A stretch of 64,000 bases of DNA from JASHPR01 sp963842355 (GCA_963842355.1 CAWJGC010000003.1:186001-250000), one strand, 5' to 3'. Positions 1-8,845 are shown, numbered from the stretch's first letter. The notes: generated from the sequence alone by a model not told the origin. Translations and numbers: made by a program.

Positions 1-1043
1 GGATCGGGCGGCGAGTCCTGGCCGGCGGCGGAGAACGCGTGGTCACGGATGTCGTGGATCGCATCGTCCAGGTCGCCGAGCGCGTCGGTGATGCGCCCGC
101 GGGCCACCTCGCTGGGCAGGTCGACCGCGGCCTGCAGGCTGATCCCGACCTGGAACAGCCGGCGGACGACCCGGTCGAGCAGGTCGCGGTCACGCCGGGT
201 CTGCTCGGCGACCGCGGCGCGGGCCAAAACGGCCAGATCCCCGTGCCGCCGCGCCTCGGTGGCATCCTGGACAACGGCCAGAACGAAATGTCCGGTTGCG
301 GTCGGCACCGGGCTCAGGCTGATCTCGACGGGGATGGTGGCCCCGTCCTTGCGCAGCCCGACCAGCCGGGCCCGTTCGCCCATCGGCCGCGCCTGCGGCG
401 CCCTCGCGTAGGCGGCCCGGTCTTCCCGGTGCGCCGCCCGCAGGCTGGCCGGAACCAGCGACTCGATCGGGCGGCCGGGCAGTTCCTCGCGCGCATAGCC
501 GAACATCTCCGCGCATCTGCGGTTGACCAGGACGATCTCGCCGTCCTGGCTGGTCAGCACCAGCGCGTCAGCCAGGGTGTCGATGAGCTGCCACAGCACG
601 GCCGGGGTGATGGCCGCAGCGCCGCGCTCGCCCGCAGCGGCGGCAGGCGGGCGGGTGGCAAGCGTTCCGGCCCAGACCAGAGCGGAACGGCCCGTTTCCC
701 GCGTCCCGGCCGCGATGGCCGCCTCCACCGAGGGATAGATGGAGATCAGGCGATCCAGTCCCTCGATGGTGAGCATCCGCCGGACCACCGGCCGGGTGAC
801 CACGAGCCGCAACTGGGTGCCGCTGACCGTCGCGCGCTGCAGGGCGCGCGTGATGGCATCTACCGCGGCGTGATCACACGACACCGTGCGGCTCAGGTCC
901 GCGATCAGCACGACAGCCCCGCGGTTGATCACCGACAGCAGCTGCTCGCGGAGCTGGGCCACGTTGGACACGTCGATGTGCTCCGGGAGCGTCACGACCG
1001 CCTGCCGCCCGGTCCACTCCACCGGGAAGGCGTCGTCAGCCAC
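1..1043 (-). CDS. STAS-PAS sensor histidine kinase-like protein, 3' end cut by window edge
   Basis: The reading frame runs off the left edge without a stop. From the N-terminus it shows a STAS-like domain (about residues 5-100, with an AVVTLPEHIDVSNV strand-turn typical of anti-sigma-factor antagonists), then a PAS domain (about 175-290; LTSQDGEIVLVNRRCAEMFG and a PVEISLSP strand), then a helical segment (RRLFQVGISLQAAVDL) like the dimerisation helix of two-component sensor kinases. The kinase ATPase domain would lie outside the window. The best start in this frame is a GTG at 1043 with a poor ribosome site. A strong AAAGGAG at 1133-1139 precedes an ATG at 1125 in another frame that stops just past the GTG, so the true N-terminus may be longer with a one-base error between. 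Role inferred: stress or light/redox sensing. Confidence 0.75.
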   Translation of the reverse strand, partial: MADDAFPVEWTGRQAVVTLPEHIDVSNVAQLREQLLSVINRGAVVLIADLSRTVSCDHAAVDAITRALQRATVSGTQLRLVVTRPVVRRMLTIEGLDRLISIYPSVEAAIAAGTRETGRSALVWAGTLATRPPAAAAGERGAAAITPAVLWQLIDTLADALVLTSQDGEIVLVNRRCAEMFGYAREELPGRPIESLVPASLRAAHREDRAAYARAPQARPMGERARLVGLRKDGATIPVEISLSPVPTATGHFVLAVVQDATEARRHGDLAVLARAAVAEQTRRDRDLLDRVVRRLFQVGISLQAAVDLPSEVARGRITDALGDLDDAIHDIRDHAFSAAGQDSPPD

Positions 1044-1184
1044 GCCCGCCGCCCGGCCCGGCGGCCGCCGCCGGGCGCGGCGCGACAGCCGCGCCCGCGA
1101 CCGCTGCCGCGGATGACTGAGGCATCTACGTGCTCCTTTAACCCCATATAGCCGTGCCGCCGCGAGTCTACGCCGCAAAGATTC

Positions 1185-2675
1185 TCACGCGGCCACGTTA
1201 ACCGGCCAGGTGTGTACGGGCCGCCCGGTGTCCGCGCAACGCAGGTAGCCGTCCAGCATCGCGGCCAGCGCGTGCTCCCGGTCACGTCCTCGCTCGGCCG
1301 CCGCGAGCGCGGCGCGCTGCCACGCGGCGCCGGTCTGCCCCGAGGACGCCCGGGCGGAGATCACGTCCAGCAGGCCGTCCGCCTCCGCCGCGGCCACGCC
1401 GGCCTCACGCAGCCCCTGGCGGGCCGCGGGCACCAACTCGGCCACGAGCTCGGCGGCGCGCAGCGTCCGGAGCTGGTCCCGGTGCTCGGACGGCCAGGTC
1501 AGCTCGGCGTTCAGGCCGTGCTGGGCGGCGCGGTAGAAACTGTGATCGGCGCGCTCGAACGGCACGGCGTAGGTCCACTGCTGATCCTGCCCGGCCAGCC
1601 ACAGCGAGAGCCCGATCAGGAACGCGGCGTTGGCCAGCATGTCGATCACGGTGGGGCCGGCGGGCAGGGCCCGCATCTCGATCCGCAGGTGCCCGCCCAC
1701 CGCTGGGTCGTAGACGGCCCGGTTCCAGCGCCACACCGTGCTCTGGTGCAGCCTGAGCTCGTCCAGCGGCGGAGCGTGCCATCCGTTGCCGGTGCCGGGC
1801 GGTCCGGAGTCGGCGAGCACCGGCAGCAGCGGCTGATGCAGCCGGACGCTCTCGGTGAACAGCTCCAGCGCCCCGCGCCGCAACCAGCCCGTCCCCAGCG
1901 CCGTGCGGGCCAGCCCGCGGCGCGGTGCCGGACGCTGGCGGTCGTCCACCGCCTGCTTGTACAGGGCGATCCGGGTCTCCTCCCAGAGCCGGTGCCCCAG
2001 GAAGGTGGGCGAGTTGCCGGACACGGCGAGCACGGGCGCCGAGGCGAGCTGAACCGCGTTGTAGACCCGCGTGAAATCGGCCGGATCCACCCGCAGGTGC
2101 ACCTGGAACGAGGTGTTCGCCCCCTCCACCCCGATATCGTCGCTGGCCAGCTCCAGCGGGTCCGCTCCCGCGATCCGGATCCAGACCGGCTCCCCGCGAA
2201 GCCGGCGCAGGCCGGTGGAGAGCGCGCGGTAACGCGGCGAGTCCGTCGTCATGTCAGGACCGAGGTCGGCCTGGCGGAGGGTGGGCAGAATGCCGATGAG
2301 CGCGAGCCGGCCCGCGTAACCCCCGGCCGCATCGGCGACGCGATCAAGCAGCAGGCTCAGCTCGGCCCCGAGCGTCGCGAACGGGCGGCCGGCCAGCAGG
2401 GCCGGGGAGGCGTTGAGTTCCAGGTTGCAGCGGTTGAGCTCGACGCTGATCCGCGGATCGCCCGCGGCGTCGCGGATGGCCTGATTGCGCGGCAGCGGAC
2501 GGGCTGCCCCGTCGATCAGGAACAGCTCGAGCTCGGCGCCGATCGTGGCCGGACCAGCCCCGAAGCCGGGGCGTTCCAGCAAATGCGAGAGAGCGGAAAG
2601 GCACTCCTCCAGCCGCTGCCTGAAGCGGGGATAGTCACGCTCCTCGAACTCGTCCTGCTCGATGTCCGTTCCCAT
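1185..2675 (-). CDS. Glutamate-cysteine ligase family 2 (GCS2-like) carboxylate-amine ligase
   Basis: A 496-residue protein with hallmarks of the GCS2 family: an N-terminal TIGAELELFLID strand with the metal/glutamate-binding acidic residues, LNRCNLELNASP, the GANTSFQVHLRV strand, and a later HLRIEMRALPAG motif followed by a catalytic-core VIDMLANAAF helix. Enzymes of this family join glutamate to an amine by ATP-dependent amide formation; GCS2 members include gamma-glutamylcysteine synthetases and ligases of unknown substrate. Actinomycetes make mycothiol rather than glutathione, so the substrate cannot be inferred. It begins only 9 bases after the stop of the upstream flavoprotein gene, so the two are very likely cotranscribed. 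Start is ATG at 2675. Confidence 0.85.
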   Translation of the reverse strand: MGTDIEQDEFEERDYPRFRQRLEECLSALSHLLERPGFGAGPATIGAELELFLIDGAARPLPRNQAIRDAAGDPRISVELNRCNLELNASPALLAGRPFATLGAELSLLLDRVADAAGGYAGRLALIGILPTLRQADLGPDMTTDSPRYRALSTGLRRLRGEPVWIRIAGADPLELASDDIGVEGANTSFQVHLRVDPADFTRVYNAVQLASAPVLAVSGNSPTFLGHRLWEETRIALYKQAVDDRQRPAPRRGLARTALGTGWLRRGALELFTESVRLHQPLLPVLADSGPPGTGNGWHAPPLDELRLHQSTVWRWNRAVYDPAVGGHLRIEMRALPAGPTVIDMLANAAFLIGLSLWLAGQDQQWTYAVPFERADHSFYRAAQHGLNAELTWPSEHRDQLRTLRAAELVAELVPAARQGLREAGVAAAEADGLLDVISARASSGQTGAAWQRAALAAAERGRDREHALAAMLDGYLRCADTGRPVHTWPVNVAA

Positions 2676-2684
2676 GGCCGGGCC

Positions 2685-3134
2685 TCATCGCCGTCTTGTC
2701 GGTGTCCCCGGCTTGCCACCATCCGCGTCAGTGTGGAGGCGGTCGGCCCCCGGAAACCGCCGGCCGGTCAGCGCGGCGGGCAGTATGCGCACGTAGTGGC
2801 GCTTGGCGCCCGGTGCCAACGGGTGCAGCGGCAGCTCGCTCAGCCGCTTCAGCTCGGCCGGGTCGGTGACCTCGACGGCTTCGCCCCGAACCATGACGCT
2901 CCAGCCGCCGGCCGCGGCATCGCTCCCGTCGACCTCGAACGCCACTCGGCTGCCGCGGCTGGCGTCCAGCTTGGCTCCGTCGTCGGTGCGGAACACCACC
3001 ATGTTCCGGTCGAGTGCGAAGTTGACCGGCAGGACGACCGGCCCGAGCTCATCGGTGAACGCCACCCGCCCCAGCCGCCCCCCGGCGAGCAGGTGGAAGC
3101 ATTCGCCCTTGGTCAGCTCGGCAGGGTTCCCCAT
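2685..3134 (-). CDS. Pyridoxamine 5'-phosphate oxidase-fold (FMN/F420-binding split-barrel) protein
   Basis: A 149-residue protein with the split-barrel pattern of the PNPOx-like family: LLAGGRLGRVAFTDELGPVV, then PVNFALDRNMVVFRTDDGAKLDA, and a late WSVMVRGEAVEV strand. These are the sequence positions that line the flavin phosphate pocket in this family. The ATG at 3134 is chosen because homologous proteins begin a few residues before the first LxxG motif; the frame stays open upstream but that stretch is low-complexity. The gene lies immediately upstream of the GCS2-like ligase. Members of this family reduce or bind small molecules using FMN or F420, or serve in nitroimidazole or bilin reduction; the substrate here is unknown. 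Confidence 0.85.
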   Translation of the reverse strand: MGNPAELTKGECFHLLAGGRLGRVAFTDELGPVVLPVNFALDRNMVVFRTDDGAKLDASRGSRVAFEVDGSDAAAGGWSVMVRGEAVEVTDPAELKRLSELPLHPLAPGAKRHYVRILPAALTGRRFPGADRLHTDADGGKPGTPTRRR

Positions 3135-3219
3135 GTCACCAGACAACTCCGGTCCGTAGGCCTTAGGGCAGGTGCGAAGGTCGGCGCGGGCCGGGACCTT
3201 CGTCCGGGCCCTCCGGCTC

Positions 3220-4149
3220 CTAACCGGCCGGCTGCCGGGCCCAGTCACCCGCCACGTGGACGAGGTCGCCGAGGATGCGGCGGCGGCCGAGCGCCCGGTC
3301 GCCGGGCTGGTGACGGCGGGGGTAGGCGACCACTTCGGCCTCCAGTCGGTGGATTCCCGTGGGGAGCGGCGGGCCGGCCAGTTCCAGGGCGACCGGCTGG
3401 TCGGTCGCGGCGGTACCGCTGGCGGCGGCGACGGGATGGAGCCGGCTGTCGGCCAGGGAGCGAGCCGCGACGTCGGCGGTGAAGTCCACCTCGCCGACGT
3501 CGCCGCCACGGGCCGCGCCGACCCGGAGCGTCATGCGGAGCGCGGTGGGCTGGCCGGCCAGCCTGAACCGGCCGCGGGTGCCCGTCTCGGACGGGGCGGG
3601 CCCGTCGGCGTGGATGGGCGGGGGGTCAGGCGGGCGGGCCGCGGCGGGGGCGGGGGCGGCGGCCGCGGCCGCGGCGGGGGCGGCGGCCGCGGCGGGGGCG
3701 GCGGCCGCGGCGGCCGCGGCCTGTGGGGCCGCGGGGGCGAGCGCGGCCTTGCGGCGGATGACCGTGATGAGCTGCTGGTCGTCCCACCCGGGCCAGCTGT
3801 CCTCGGTGTCGGTCTGGTAGTGGCGGGTCTTGGTGCGCCGGACGGTGTGGTCGGCGTCGATGAGCAGTTCGACGTGGAAGGTGGCGTACTTCTGCTGACC
3901 CTCAGGCTCGGCGCGGGCCCCGGCGGCCAGCCGCCGCGCCTGGCCGACCCAGTCCTGGCTGACGATCTTCCCGGACGGCACGCGGGTCAGCGCGGCCAGC
4001 CGCTGCGGGGTGTGCGAGGCCAGGCCCTGGTAGGTGGTCACCCCGGCCTCGCCGAGGCGGCCGGCCAGCGCGGCGCCGATCCCGGCGATCTGCTGCAGGT
4101 CGTCGGCGGCCGGCGGCGGGCCGGGCGTGGGGTTGCGGCTCTCGCGCAC
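3220..4149 (-). CDS. Helix-hairpin-helix domain protein with Ala/Pro-rich linker
   Basis: A 309-residue protein. The GTG at 4149 is taken as start because a GGAGG ribosome site (4155-4159) sits five bases upstream. Residues about 14-45 form a helix-hairpin-helix of the pol-beta/RadA-tail type (DDLQQIAGIGAALAGRLGEAG), usually a DNA-binding or protein-docking element. A mixed alpha/beta segment follows (YATFHVELLIDADHTVRRTK to WPGWDDQQLITVIRRKAAL, about 80-140), then a roughly 50-residue Ala/Pro linker, then a C-terminal beta-rich domain containing RFRLAGQPTALRMTLRVG. The two beta-rich parts are not assigned to a family. Downstream of, and probably cotranscribed with, the unknown gene at 4275-4772. 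Confidence 0.6.
   Translation of the reverse strand: MRESRNPTPGPPPAADDLQQIAGIGAALAGRLGEAGVTTYQGLASHTPQRLAALTRVPSGKIVSQDWVGQARRLAAGARAEPEGQQKYATFHVELLIDADHTVRRTKTRHYQTDTEDSWPGWDDQQLITVIRRKAALAPAAPQAAAAAAAAPAAAAAPAAAAAAAPAPAAARPPDPPPIHADGPAPSETGTRGRFRLAGQPTALRMTLRVGAARGGDVGEVDFTADVAARSLADSRLHPVAAASGTAATDQPVALELAGPPLPTGIHRLEAEVVAYPRRHQPGDRALGRRRILGDLVHVAGDWARQPAG
3640..3722. repeat. Low-complexity GC-only tract encoding an Ala/Pro linker
   Basis: A run of GCGGGGGCGGC/GGCCGC units of almost pure G and C. It lies inside the helix-hairpin-helix gene and encodes its alanine-rich linker. It is a likely place for replication slippage or assembly error. Confidence 0.7.
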
Positions 4150-4274
4150 GGGAACCTCCGGTGTCTGCTGGGCCGGCGGGGTGGGCGGCGGCCCGGAGCC
4201 CGTCCCGGCCCCGGCCGCTGGTGCGGCCGGGGCCGGGCCTGCCGGCTGCGGCCCCGGCCGTGTCCTGGACGCGG

Positions 4275-4772
4275 TCAGTTCGACTCGTCGACGGTCGGGG
4301 TGAACTTGACCGGGCTGGACTGGGCGTAGCCGACGTTCTCGGTGAGCTGCTGGTCCAGCGGCGGCGGGGTCGTGGCGCCCTGGGGCGAGTGGTTGATGGT
4401 CACCACGAACTGGTACAGGCCGGGCGCGACGCTGTTGGCGGGCTGGCTGAACGTGGTGGTGTAGTTCTGCTGGCACCCGACGACGGGGATGAACACGGTC
4501 GCGCCGATCTGGCCGTGGGTGGAGCCGACGCCGTCAATGTCGTTGATGTACAGCGCGACCTGCCAGGTCCCGCCGAAGCTGCACAGGCCCGCGCCGGTCA
4601 CCTGCCAGTCGACCTGGACGGCGTAGGGGTCGTCTTCCTCCAGCAGCAGCGTAACCTCGTCGTTCTCGGTCGGGTCCAGCACCGTGAGCCCGGTTATCGC
4701 GGCGTCCAGGATGCCCGGGATGCCGAAGTCGGTGGCGTAGGTCTGGAACGAGGTCTGGAATGGTGCGGTCAC
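4275..4772 (-). CDS. Hypothetical protein, probable all-beta fold
   Basis: A 165-residue protein starting at GTG 4772, preceded by a clear AAAGGAAG ribosome site. I do not recognise the family. It has no signal peptide or membrane helix. It is rich in alternating hydrophobic strands (EVTLLLEEDDPYAVQVDWQV, GTWQVALYINDIDG, ATVFIPVVGC, LYQFVVTINH), two cysteines near the middle (GLCSFGG, GCQQNY), and ends in an acidic tail. The pattern suggests an immunoglobulin-like or jelly-roll sandwich. It sits just upstream of the helix-hairpin-helix gene on the same strand, which also has a beta-rich C-terminal domain, so the two may act together. The 196 bases upstream to the BTAD regulator gene contain nothing else I can identify. 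Confidence 0.6.
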   Translation of the reverse strand: MTAPFQTSFQTYATDFGIPGILDAAITGLTVLDPTENDEVTLLLEEDDPYAVQVDWQVTGAGLCSFGGTWQVALYINDIDGVGSTHGQIGATVFIPVVGCQQNYTTTFSQPANSVAPGLYQFVVTINHSPQGATTPPPLDQQLTENVGYAQSSPVKFTPTVDESN

Positions 4773-4968
4773 CGTGGTCTTCCTTTCCCTGGATCGGTGT
4801 CACCCTCCACGGTCCCGGCGGGCGGTTAAGTGGCGTCGTTATGGCACTTAACCGGCGAGCCCGGCGCGATTAAGCGCGCGCACCACCGTGTTACCTGGAC
4901 TTATCCGGGCATATCCGCCGCCTGCGGCCGGCCCGCCGGGGAGCACGGCCGCCTGCGCGACCGGCGGC

Positions 4969-7230
4969 TCACACCCGTTCGCGGCGCCGGATGCTCGCGG
5001 CCAGCGCGGTGGTCGCCGGAGCGGGCGGCAGGTGAAGCTCGGTGCGCAGCGCGGCGACGAACGAGTGGTACTGGCGGAGGGCGAGCTGGGGCTGACCCAG
5101 GCGGCTGTGGCAGCGCATCAGCCGGCGCAGGGTGTCCTCGCGGCCGTCGTCGCAGCCGAGCAGCTTGCGGCAGGCGTCGGCACAACCGCTGTAGTCGCCC
5201 GCGTCGAACCGGAGACGGCCGAGCTGGTCGAGGCAGTCGAGATAGGCCAGCCGCAGGTGCTCCGTGGTCACCTGCGCCCATTCCTCGTAGGGGTCGTCGG
5301 CGAGGAACTCGCCCTGGTAGAGCCCGATAGCGGTGTGGAAGTCCGCCTGCGCCGCGGCCGGGTCGTCGCTGGCCAGGTGCTGGCGGGCGGACTTCACCAG
5401 GTCCTCGAAGACCTCGATATCGACCCACAGGTCCAGGCCGGGGTCGATGAGGTAGCAGCCGTCCTGGTAGATCACCACCGGCTGGTCACCGGCTGCCGCG
5501 CGCAACGACTGGCGCAGCCCGTGGATCGCGACGTTGAGGCGGTTGCGGGCGGCGTCGGCATCCGCGTCGGGCCAGAACGCGGCCATCAGGCGCTCCCGCC
5601 GGACGCGCGTGTGCCGGTGGACGACGAGGTACTCGAACACCGCGCGGCCCCGTCCCGACACCCACTTCCCGACCGGGCGCTCGCCGATCACCACCTGCAG
5701 CTCGCCGAGCAGGTGGACCGTGGCCGCGCGGGCCAGGCCGCCCCCCGGTCCGGGCGCCGGCCCGTCTGCGGCCACGGAGGTGACGAAGCCGGCTCGGCCG
5801 GGCGCCGCCCCCGGGGCGGTCAGAGGAGATGGGTCACCCGGCCGGCCTTCCTGACCGGACCGGCGGCTCTCCGGGTCCGGCCGGCCCCTTTCCTGGTCGG
5901 GCGGGCTGCTGCGGCCCGGCATCCACGACGGCCACCACCGGCGGGCCGGCCAGCCCTCCGCGCGCCCGGCCCCCGCGTCCCCGGCCAGCGCGTCCCCGGC
6001 CAGCGCGTCCCCGGCCCCCGCGTCCCCGGCTCCGGCGGGCTGGGTCACCGAGGCCCGCCCCGCCAGGCGCTCGCCCAGCCGGGTTACGCCCGGCCAGCAT
6101 CCCCACAGCGCCAGGTCGCCGGCCAGGATCATCGCGGCGTCGGCGGCGCGGTCGGCCTCGCCGGCCTCGAGGTACAGGTCGAGGGCACGGTCGGTGACCC
6201 GCTGGCTGGCCAGATGATCAGCCAGGACGGTCAGCGCCGCCGGCCCGAGGGCGGCAGCACCGCCGGCGGACCGCAGCGGTGCCCGCCACACCGGGTTGAG
6301 CTGCTTCCACCCGTCGGCCAGGTCGAACCACCACGGTTCGTCCCACCGCACCGTGCTGTGCCCGAGGGCGGTGCCCAGGCCCGGGTGCCAGACCCCGAGC
6401 CGGACGGCTCCGGCGAGGGCGACGCGGGTGGCCGGGCCTGCCCGGGCCAGCATGCCTCGGGCCAGGTCCGCCAGCAGGCCGGCGCTGTCTTCCCGCGCCA
6501 GGGCCGCATCCAGGGCCTCGCCGCCGGTCATGGCCACGGCCGACAGGGCGGCGTGCACGGCGCCGGCCGCCCCGACGGTGACGTTCACGATCCGGCGGAT
6601 CGACGCCGGCGGCAGGTCTGCTTCCAGCACCTGGGCGGTAAGCGCCGCGGCATCGTGATCGAGCCGCAGCGGCCGCGGCCCCAGGACCTGGCCATGCGGA
6701 GCCAGGCGCCGGTGATCCCACTGCGCGCCGCTGATCAGCAGGACGTCGAGATCATCCCGCAGGGCCGGCCTGAGCACAGGGCCGACGAGATCGAGCGCCG
6801 CCGGCAGGCCGCGGCGCAGGTGCTCGGCCCCTTCCAGGACCAGCACCGCCGGCCGCGCCGCCGCCGCGCCCAGGGTCGCGCCCAGCAGCCGGCAGGCCTG
6901 GCCCCAGTCACCGCGGCGCGCGCACCGGGCCGTGGCCTCGCCGATCCCGGCCGCCGCGGCCCGGTCCCGCCGGGCCACGGCCCCGAGCAGCGTCAGCAGC
7001 AGCGCTCCCGGGTCGGTGTCGGCGGCAGCCAGGCGGACCCAGACGACCTCGGCGTAACGCTCCTGGGCCAGCGCGGCGACGTTGTCGAGGATCACCGCGT
7101 CGGGCGGCGCGGCCAGCGCGGCCAGCCGGGTCCTGCTCGTGGCCCGCAGCGCAGGCCAGACGGCCAGCGGCTGGCGGGCCCGCGGAACGGCATAATTCCC
7201 CGCCAACCGCCGCAGGCTTCCCGGCAGCAT
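4969..7230 (-). CDS. BTAD-domain transcriptional regulator with degenerate N-terminal NTPase-like region
   Basis: About 753 residues from the ATG at 7230; the ribosome site is weak. The last 250 residues carry a winged-helix DNA-binding domain (VHLLGELQVVIGERPVGKW to RNRLNVAIHGLRQSLRAA) followed by a bacterial transcriptional activator (BTAD) helical-repeat domain ending in LRQYHSFVAALRTELHL. This is the SARP/AfsR-type activator module, here placed C-terminally. The N-terminal 400 residues look like the STAND-type NTPase of MalT/AfsR regulators (EVVWVRLAAADTDPGALLL, and AVLVLEGAEHL in the Walker B position), but no P-loop GxxxxGK[ST] is present. A linker of pentapeptide GDALA-like repeats separates the halves. 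It is divergent from the MFS gene at 7391, which it may control. Confidence 0.8.
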   Translation of the reverse strand: MLPGSLRRLAGNYAVPRARQPLAVWPALRATSRTRLAALAAPPDAVILDNVAALAQERYAEVVWVRLAAADTDPGALLLTLLGAVARRDRAAAAGIGEATARCARRGDWGQACRLLGATLGAAAARPAVLVLEGAEHLRRGLPAALDLVGPVLRPALRDDLDVLLISGAQWDHRRLAPHGQVLGPRPLRLDHDAAALTAQVLEADLPPASIRRIVNVTVGAAGAVHAALSAVAMTGGEALDAALAREDSAGLLADLARGMLARAGPATRVALAGAVRLGVWHPGLGTALGHSTVRWDEPWWFDLADGWKQLNPVWRAPLRSAGGAAALGPAALTVLADHLASQRVTDRALDLYLEAGEADRAADAAMILAGDLALWGCWPGVTRLGERLAGRASVTQPAGAGDAGAGDALAGDALAGDAGAGRAEGWPARRWWPSWMPGRSSPPDQERGRPDPESRRSGQEGRPGDPSPLTAPGAAPGRAGFVTSVAADGPAPGPGGGLARAATVHLLGELQVVIGERPVGKWVSGRGRAVFEYLVVHRHTRVRRERLMAAFWPDADADAARNRLNVAIHGLRQSLRAAAGDQPVVIYQDGCYLIDPGLDLWVDIEVFEDLVKSARQHLASDDPAAAQADFHTAIGLYQGEFLADDPYEEWAQVTTEHLRLAYLDCLDQLGRLRFDAGDYSGCADACRKLLGCDDGREDTLRRLMRCHSRLGQPQLALRQYHSFVAALRTELHLPPAPATTALAASIRRRERV
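5975..6034. repeat. Four tandem 15-bp units inside the BTAD regulator gene
   Basis: Four consecutive near-identical 15-bp units (consensus GCGTCCCCGGCCAGC on the plus strand) encode a GD-A-(L/G)-A repeat in the linker between the NTPase-like and DNA-binding halves. The unit is a multiple of three, so changes in copy number would keep the frame. Confidence 0.75.
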
Positions 7231-7390
7231 CGCGATCGCACCCCCGACATGAAGACACCCGGATCTGCGTTCTGATACCTGCCAACGCCCGCCGCGTGAC
7301 CTCACGTTCCGCAGGCCCGCGCCGTCTACCACGTATGCACCCGACAGCCAGAGCGCGGTGCGGCAGGCGAGGACGACGGAAGGCGAGCCG

Positions 7391-8845
7391 ATGAGCCCGA
7401 GCCAGACGACGCAGGCTGACGCCCGGCCGACCGCCCGCGCGGGCGACGGGAACGCCGCGGCCGCGCGCCCGGCGCGGGCGCTGGCGGCCCTGCTGGGCGC
7501 GATGTTCCTGGGCAGCATGGACCTGGCGATCGCCAACATCGCCGGCCCGTCGATCCGAGCGGGCCTGCACGCCAGCGGCGGCGAGCTGGAGCTGATCGTG
7601 TCCGGCTACACGCTGGCCTACGCGGTGCTGCTGGCGACCAGCGCCCGGCTGGGCGAGGCACGCGGGTACCGGCGGATGTTCCTGGCCGGGCTGGCCGCTT
7701 TCACCGCCGCGTCGCTGGCCTGCGGCCTCGCGCCCGGCGCGGTGGTGCTGGTCATCGCCCGGATCGTGGCGGGCGCCGCCGCCGCGCTGATGGCGGCGCA
7801 GGTGCTGACCGGCATCCAGGTCGGCTTCGGCGGCCGCGCGCGGGCGCGGGCGCTGGGCCTGTACGCGCTGGCGCTCTCCGCGGGCGCCGTGGCCGGGCAG
7901 AGCCTCGGCGGGCTGCTGATCTCCGCCGACGTGCTGGGCACCACGTGGCGGCCAGCGTTCCTGGTGAACGTGCCGATCGGCGTGGTGCTGCTCTGGCTGG
8001 CGCGGCGCTACCTGCCCGCCGGCCTGCGCGAGCCGCGCCAGCTCGACCTGGCCGGCGTGGCGGTACTCTCGGCGGCGCTGCTGCTGCTCGTGCTGCCGCT
8101 GGTCCTCGGCCCGGGCGCGGGCTGGCCGGCCTGGGCGCTGGCCTGCCTGGCCGCGAGCGTTCCGGCCTTCGCGGCGTTGTGGGCGGTGGAGCGCAGGATG
8201 TCCGCGCGCGGCGGCCAGCCGCTGATCGACCCCCGGCTCATCACCCGGCCCGCGATCGGCTGGGGGCTGGCCTCCCAGGCGATCGGCACCGCGGCCTACT
8301 TTGCCGTGCTGTTCACCCTCGCGCTGTACCTGCAGCAGGGGCTGGGCAAGAGCGCGGCCTACTCGGGGCTGGCCCTCGTGTCGTGGGTGGCCGCGTTCGG
8401 CCTCCCCGGCCTGGTCCTGGGCAGGTTCTCCGCGCGGGCCCGGGCCCTGGCGGCCCCGGCCGGGGCGGTCATCCTCGCCGCCGGGTTCGCGGGACTCGCG
8501 GTCAGCCTGCGCGCCGGTGACACCAGCGGGGTGCTGCTGATGACCCTGCTCGGCGTGTCCGGGCTGGGCCTGGGCGCCGGGTTCACCGGCATGCTCAGCC
8601 ACCTGACCGGCGCGGTGACCGGCGAGCACGCCGCCGACCTGTCCGGCCTGTTCAACACCATCACCCGGGTCGGCGGGGTGGTCGGCACCGCCGCGTTCGG
8701 CACGGCCTACCTCGCTCTCGTGCACGTTCCCGGCCAGGCGGTCCGCGGCTTCGCCACGGTCAACCTCGCGCTGGCGGTCACCGCCCTGGCCGGCGGGGCG
8801 CTAGCCGCGGTGTCGGTCCGCCGCCGCGGTACGGGCGCGCACTGA
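7391..8845 (+). CDS. MFS transporter, DHA2 (14-TMS) drug exporter family
   Basis: A 484-residue integral membrane protein. The ATG at 7391 is preceded by GAAGGCGAG; an in-frame GTG at 7358 is less likely. It has the DHA2 pattern: an N-terminal LLGAMFLGSMDLAIANIAGPSI segment (motif D1 region), a loop RLGEARGYRRMFL (motif A, with an altered GxLaDrxGrrr), GARIVAG-type helix 4, and motif C-like ALSAGAVAGQSLGGLL in helix 5, with about fourteen hydrophobic segments overall. Members export drugs or metabolites by proton antiport. Its divergent position relative to the BTAD regulator suggests it is a target of that regulator (inference). Confidence 0.85.
   Translation: MSPSQTTQADARPTARAGDGNAAAARPARALAALLGAMFLGSMDLAIANIAGPSIRAGLHASGGELELIVSGYTLAYAVLLATSARLGEARGYRRMFLAGLAAFTAASLACGLAPGAVVLVIARIVAGAAAALMAAQVLTGIQVGFGGRARARALGLYALALSAGAVAGQSLGGLLISADVLGTTWRPAFLVNVPIGVVLLWLARRYLPAGLREPRQLDLAGVAVLSAALLLLVLPLVLGPGAGWPAWALACLAASVPAFAALWAVERRMSARGGQPLIDPRLITRPAIGWGLASQAIGTAAYFAVLFTLALYLQQGLGKSAAYSGLALVSWVAAFGLPGLVLGRFSARARALAAPAGAVILAAGFAGLAVSLRAGDTSGVLLMTLLGVSGLGLGAGFTGMLSHLTGAVTGEHAADLSGLFNTITRVGGVVGTAAFGTAYLALVHVPGQAVRGFATVNLALAVTALAGGALAAVSVRRRGTGAH

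Noticed and set aside
1212..3482. 756-codon open frame on the plus strand
   Set aside because: It lies opposite the GCS2-like and PNPOx genes, which have clear family motifs; its translation is Pro/Arg/Gly/Gln-rich and lacks any motif. High GC creates such open antisense frames.
4888..7275. 795-codon open frame on the plus strand
   Set aside because: Antisense to the BTAD regulator gene, low-complexity composition, no domain pattern.
6908..8725. 605-codon open frame on the minus strand
   Set aside because: Antisense to the MFS gene at 7391; composition dominated by Gly, Gln, Arg and His.
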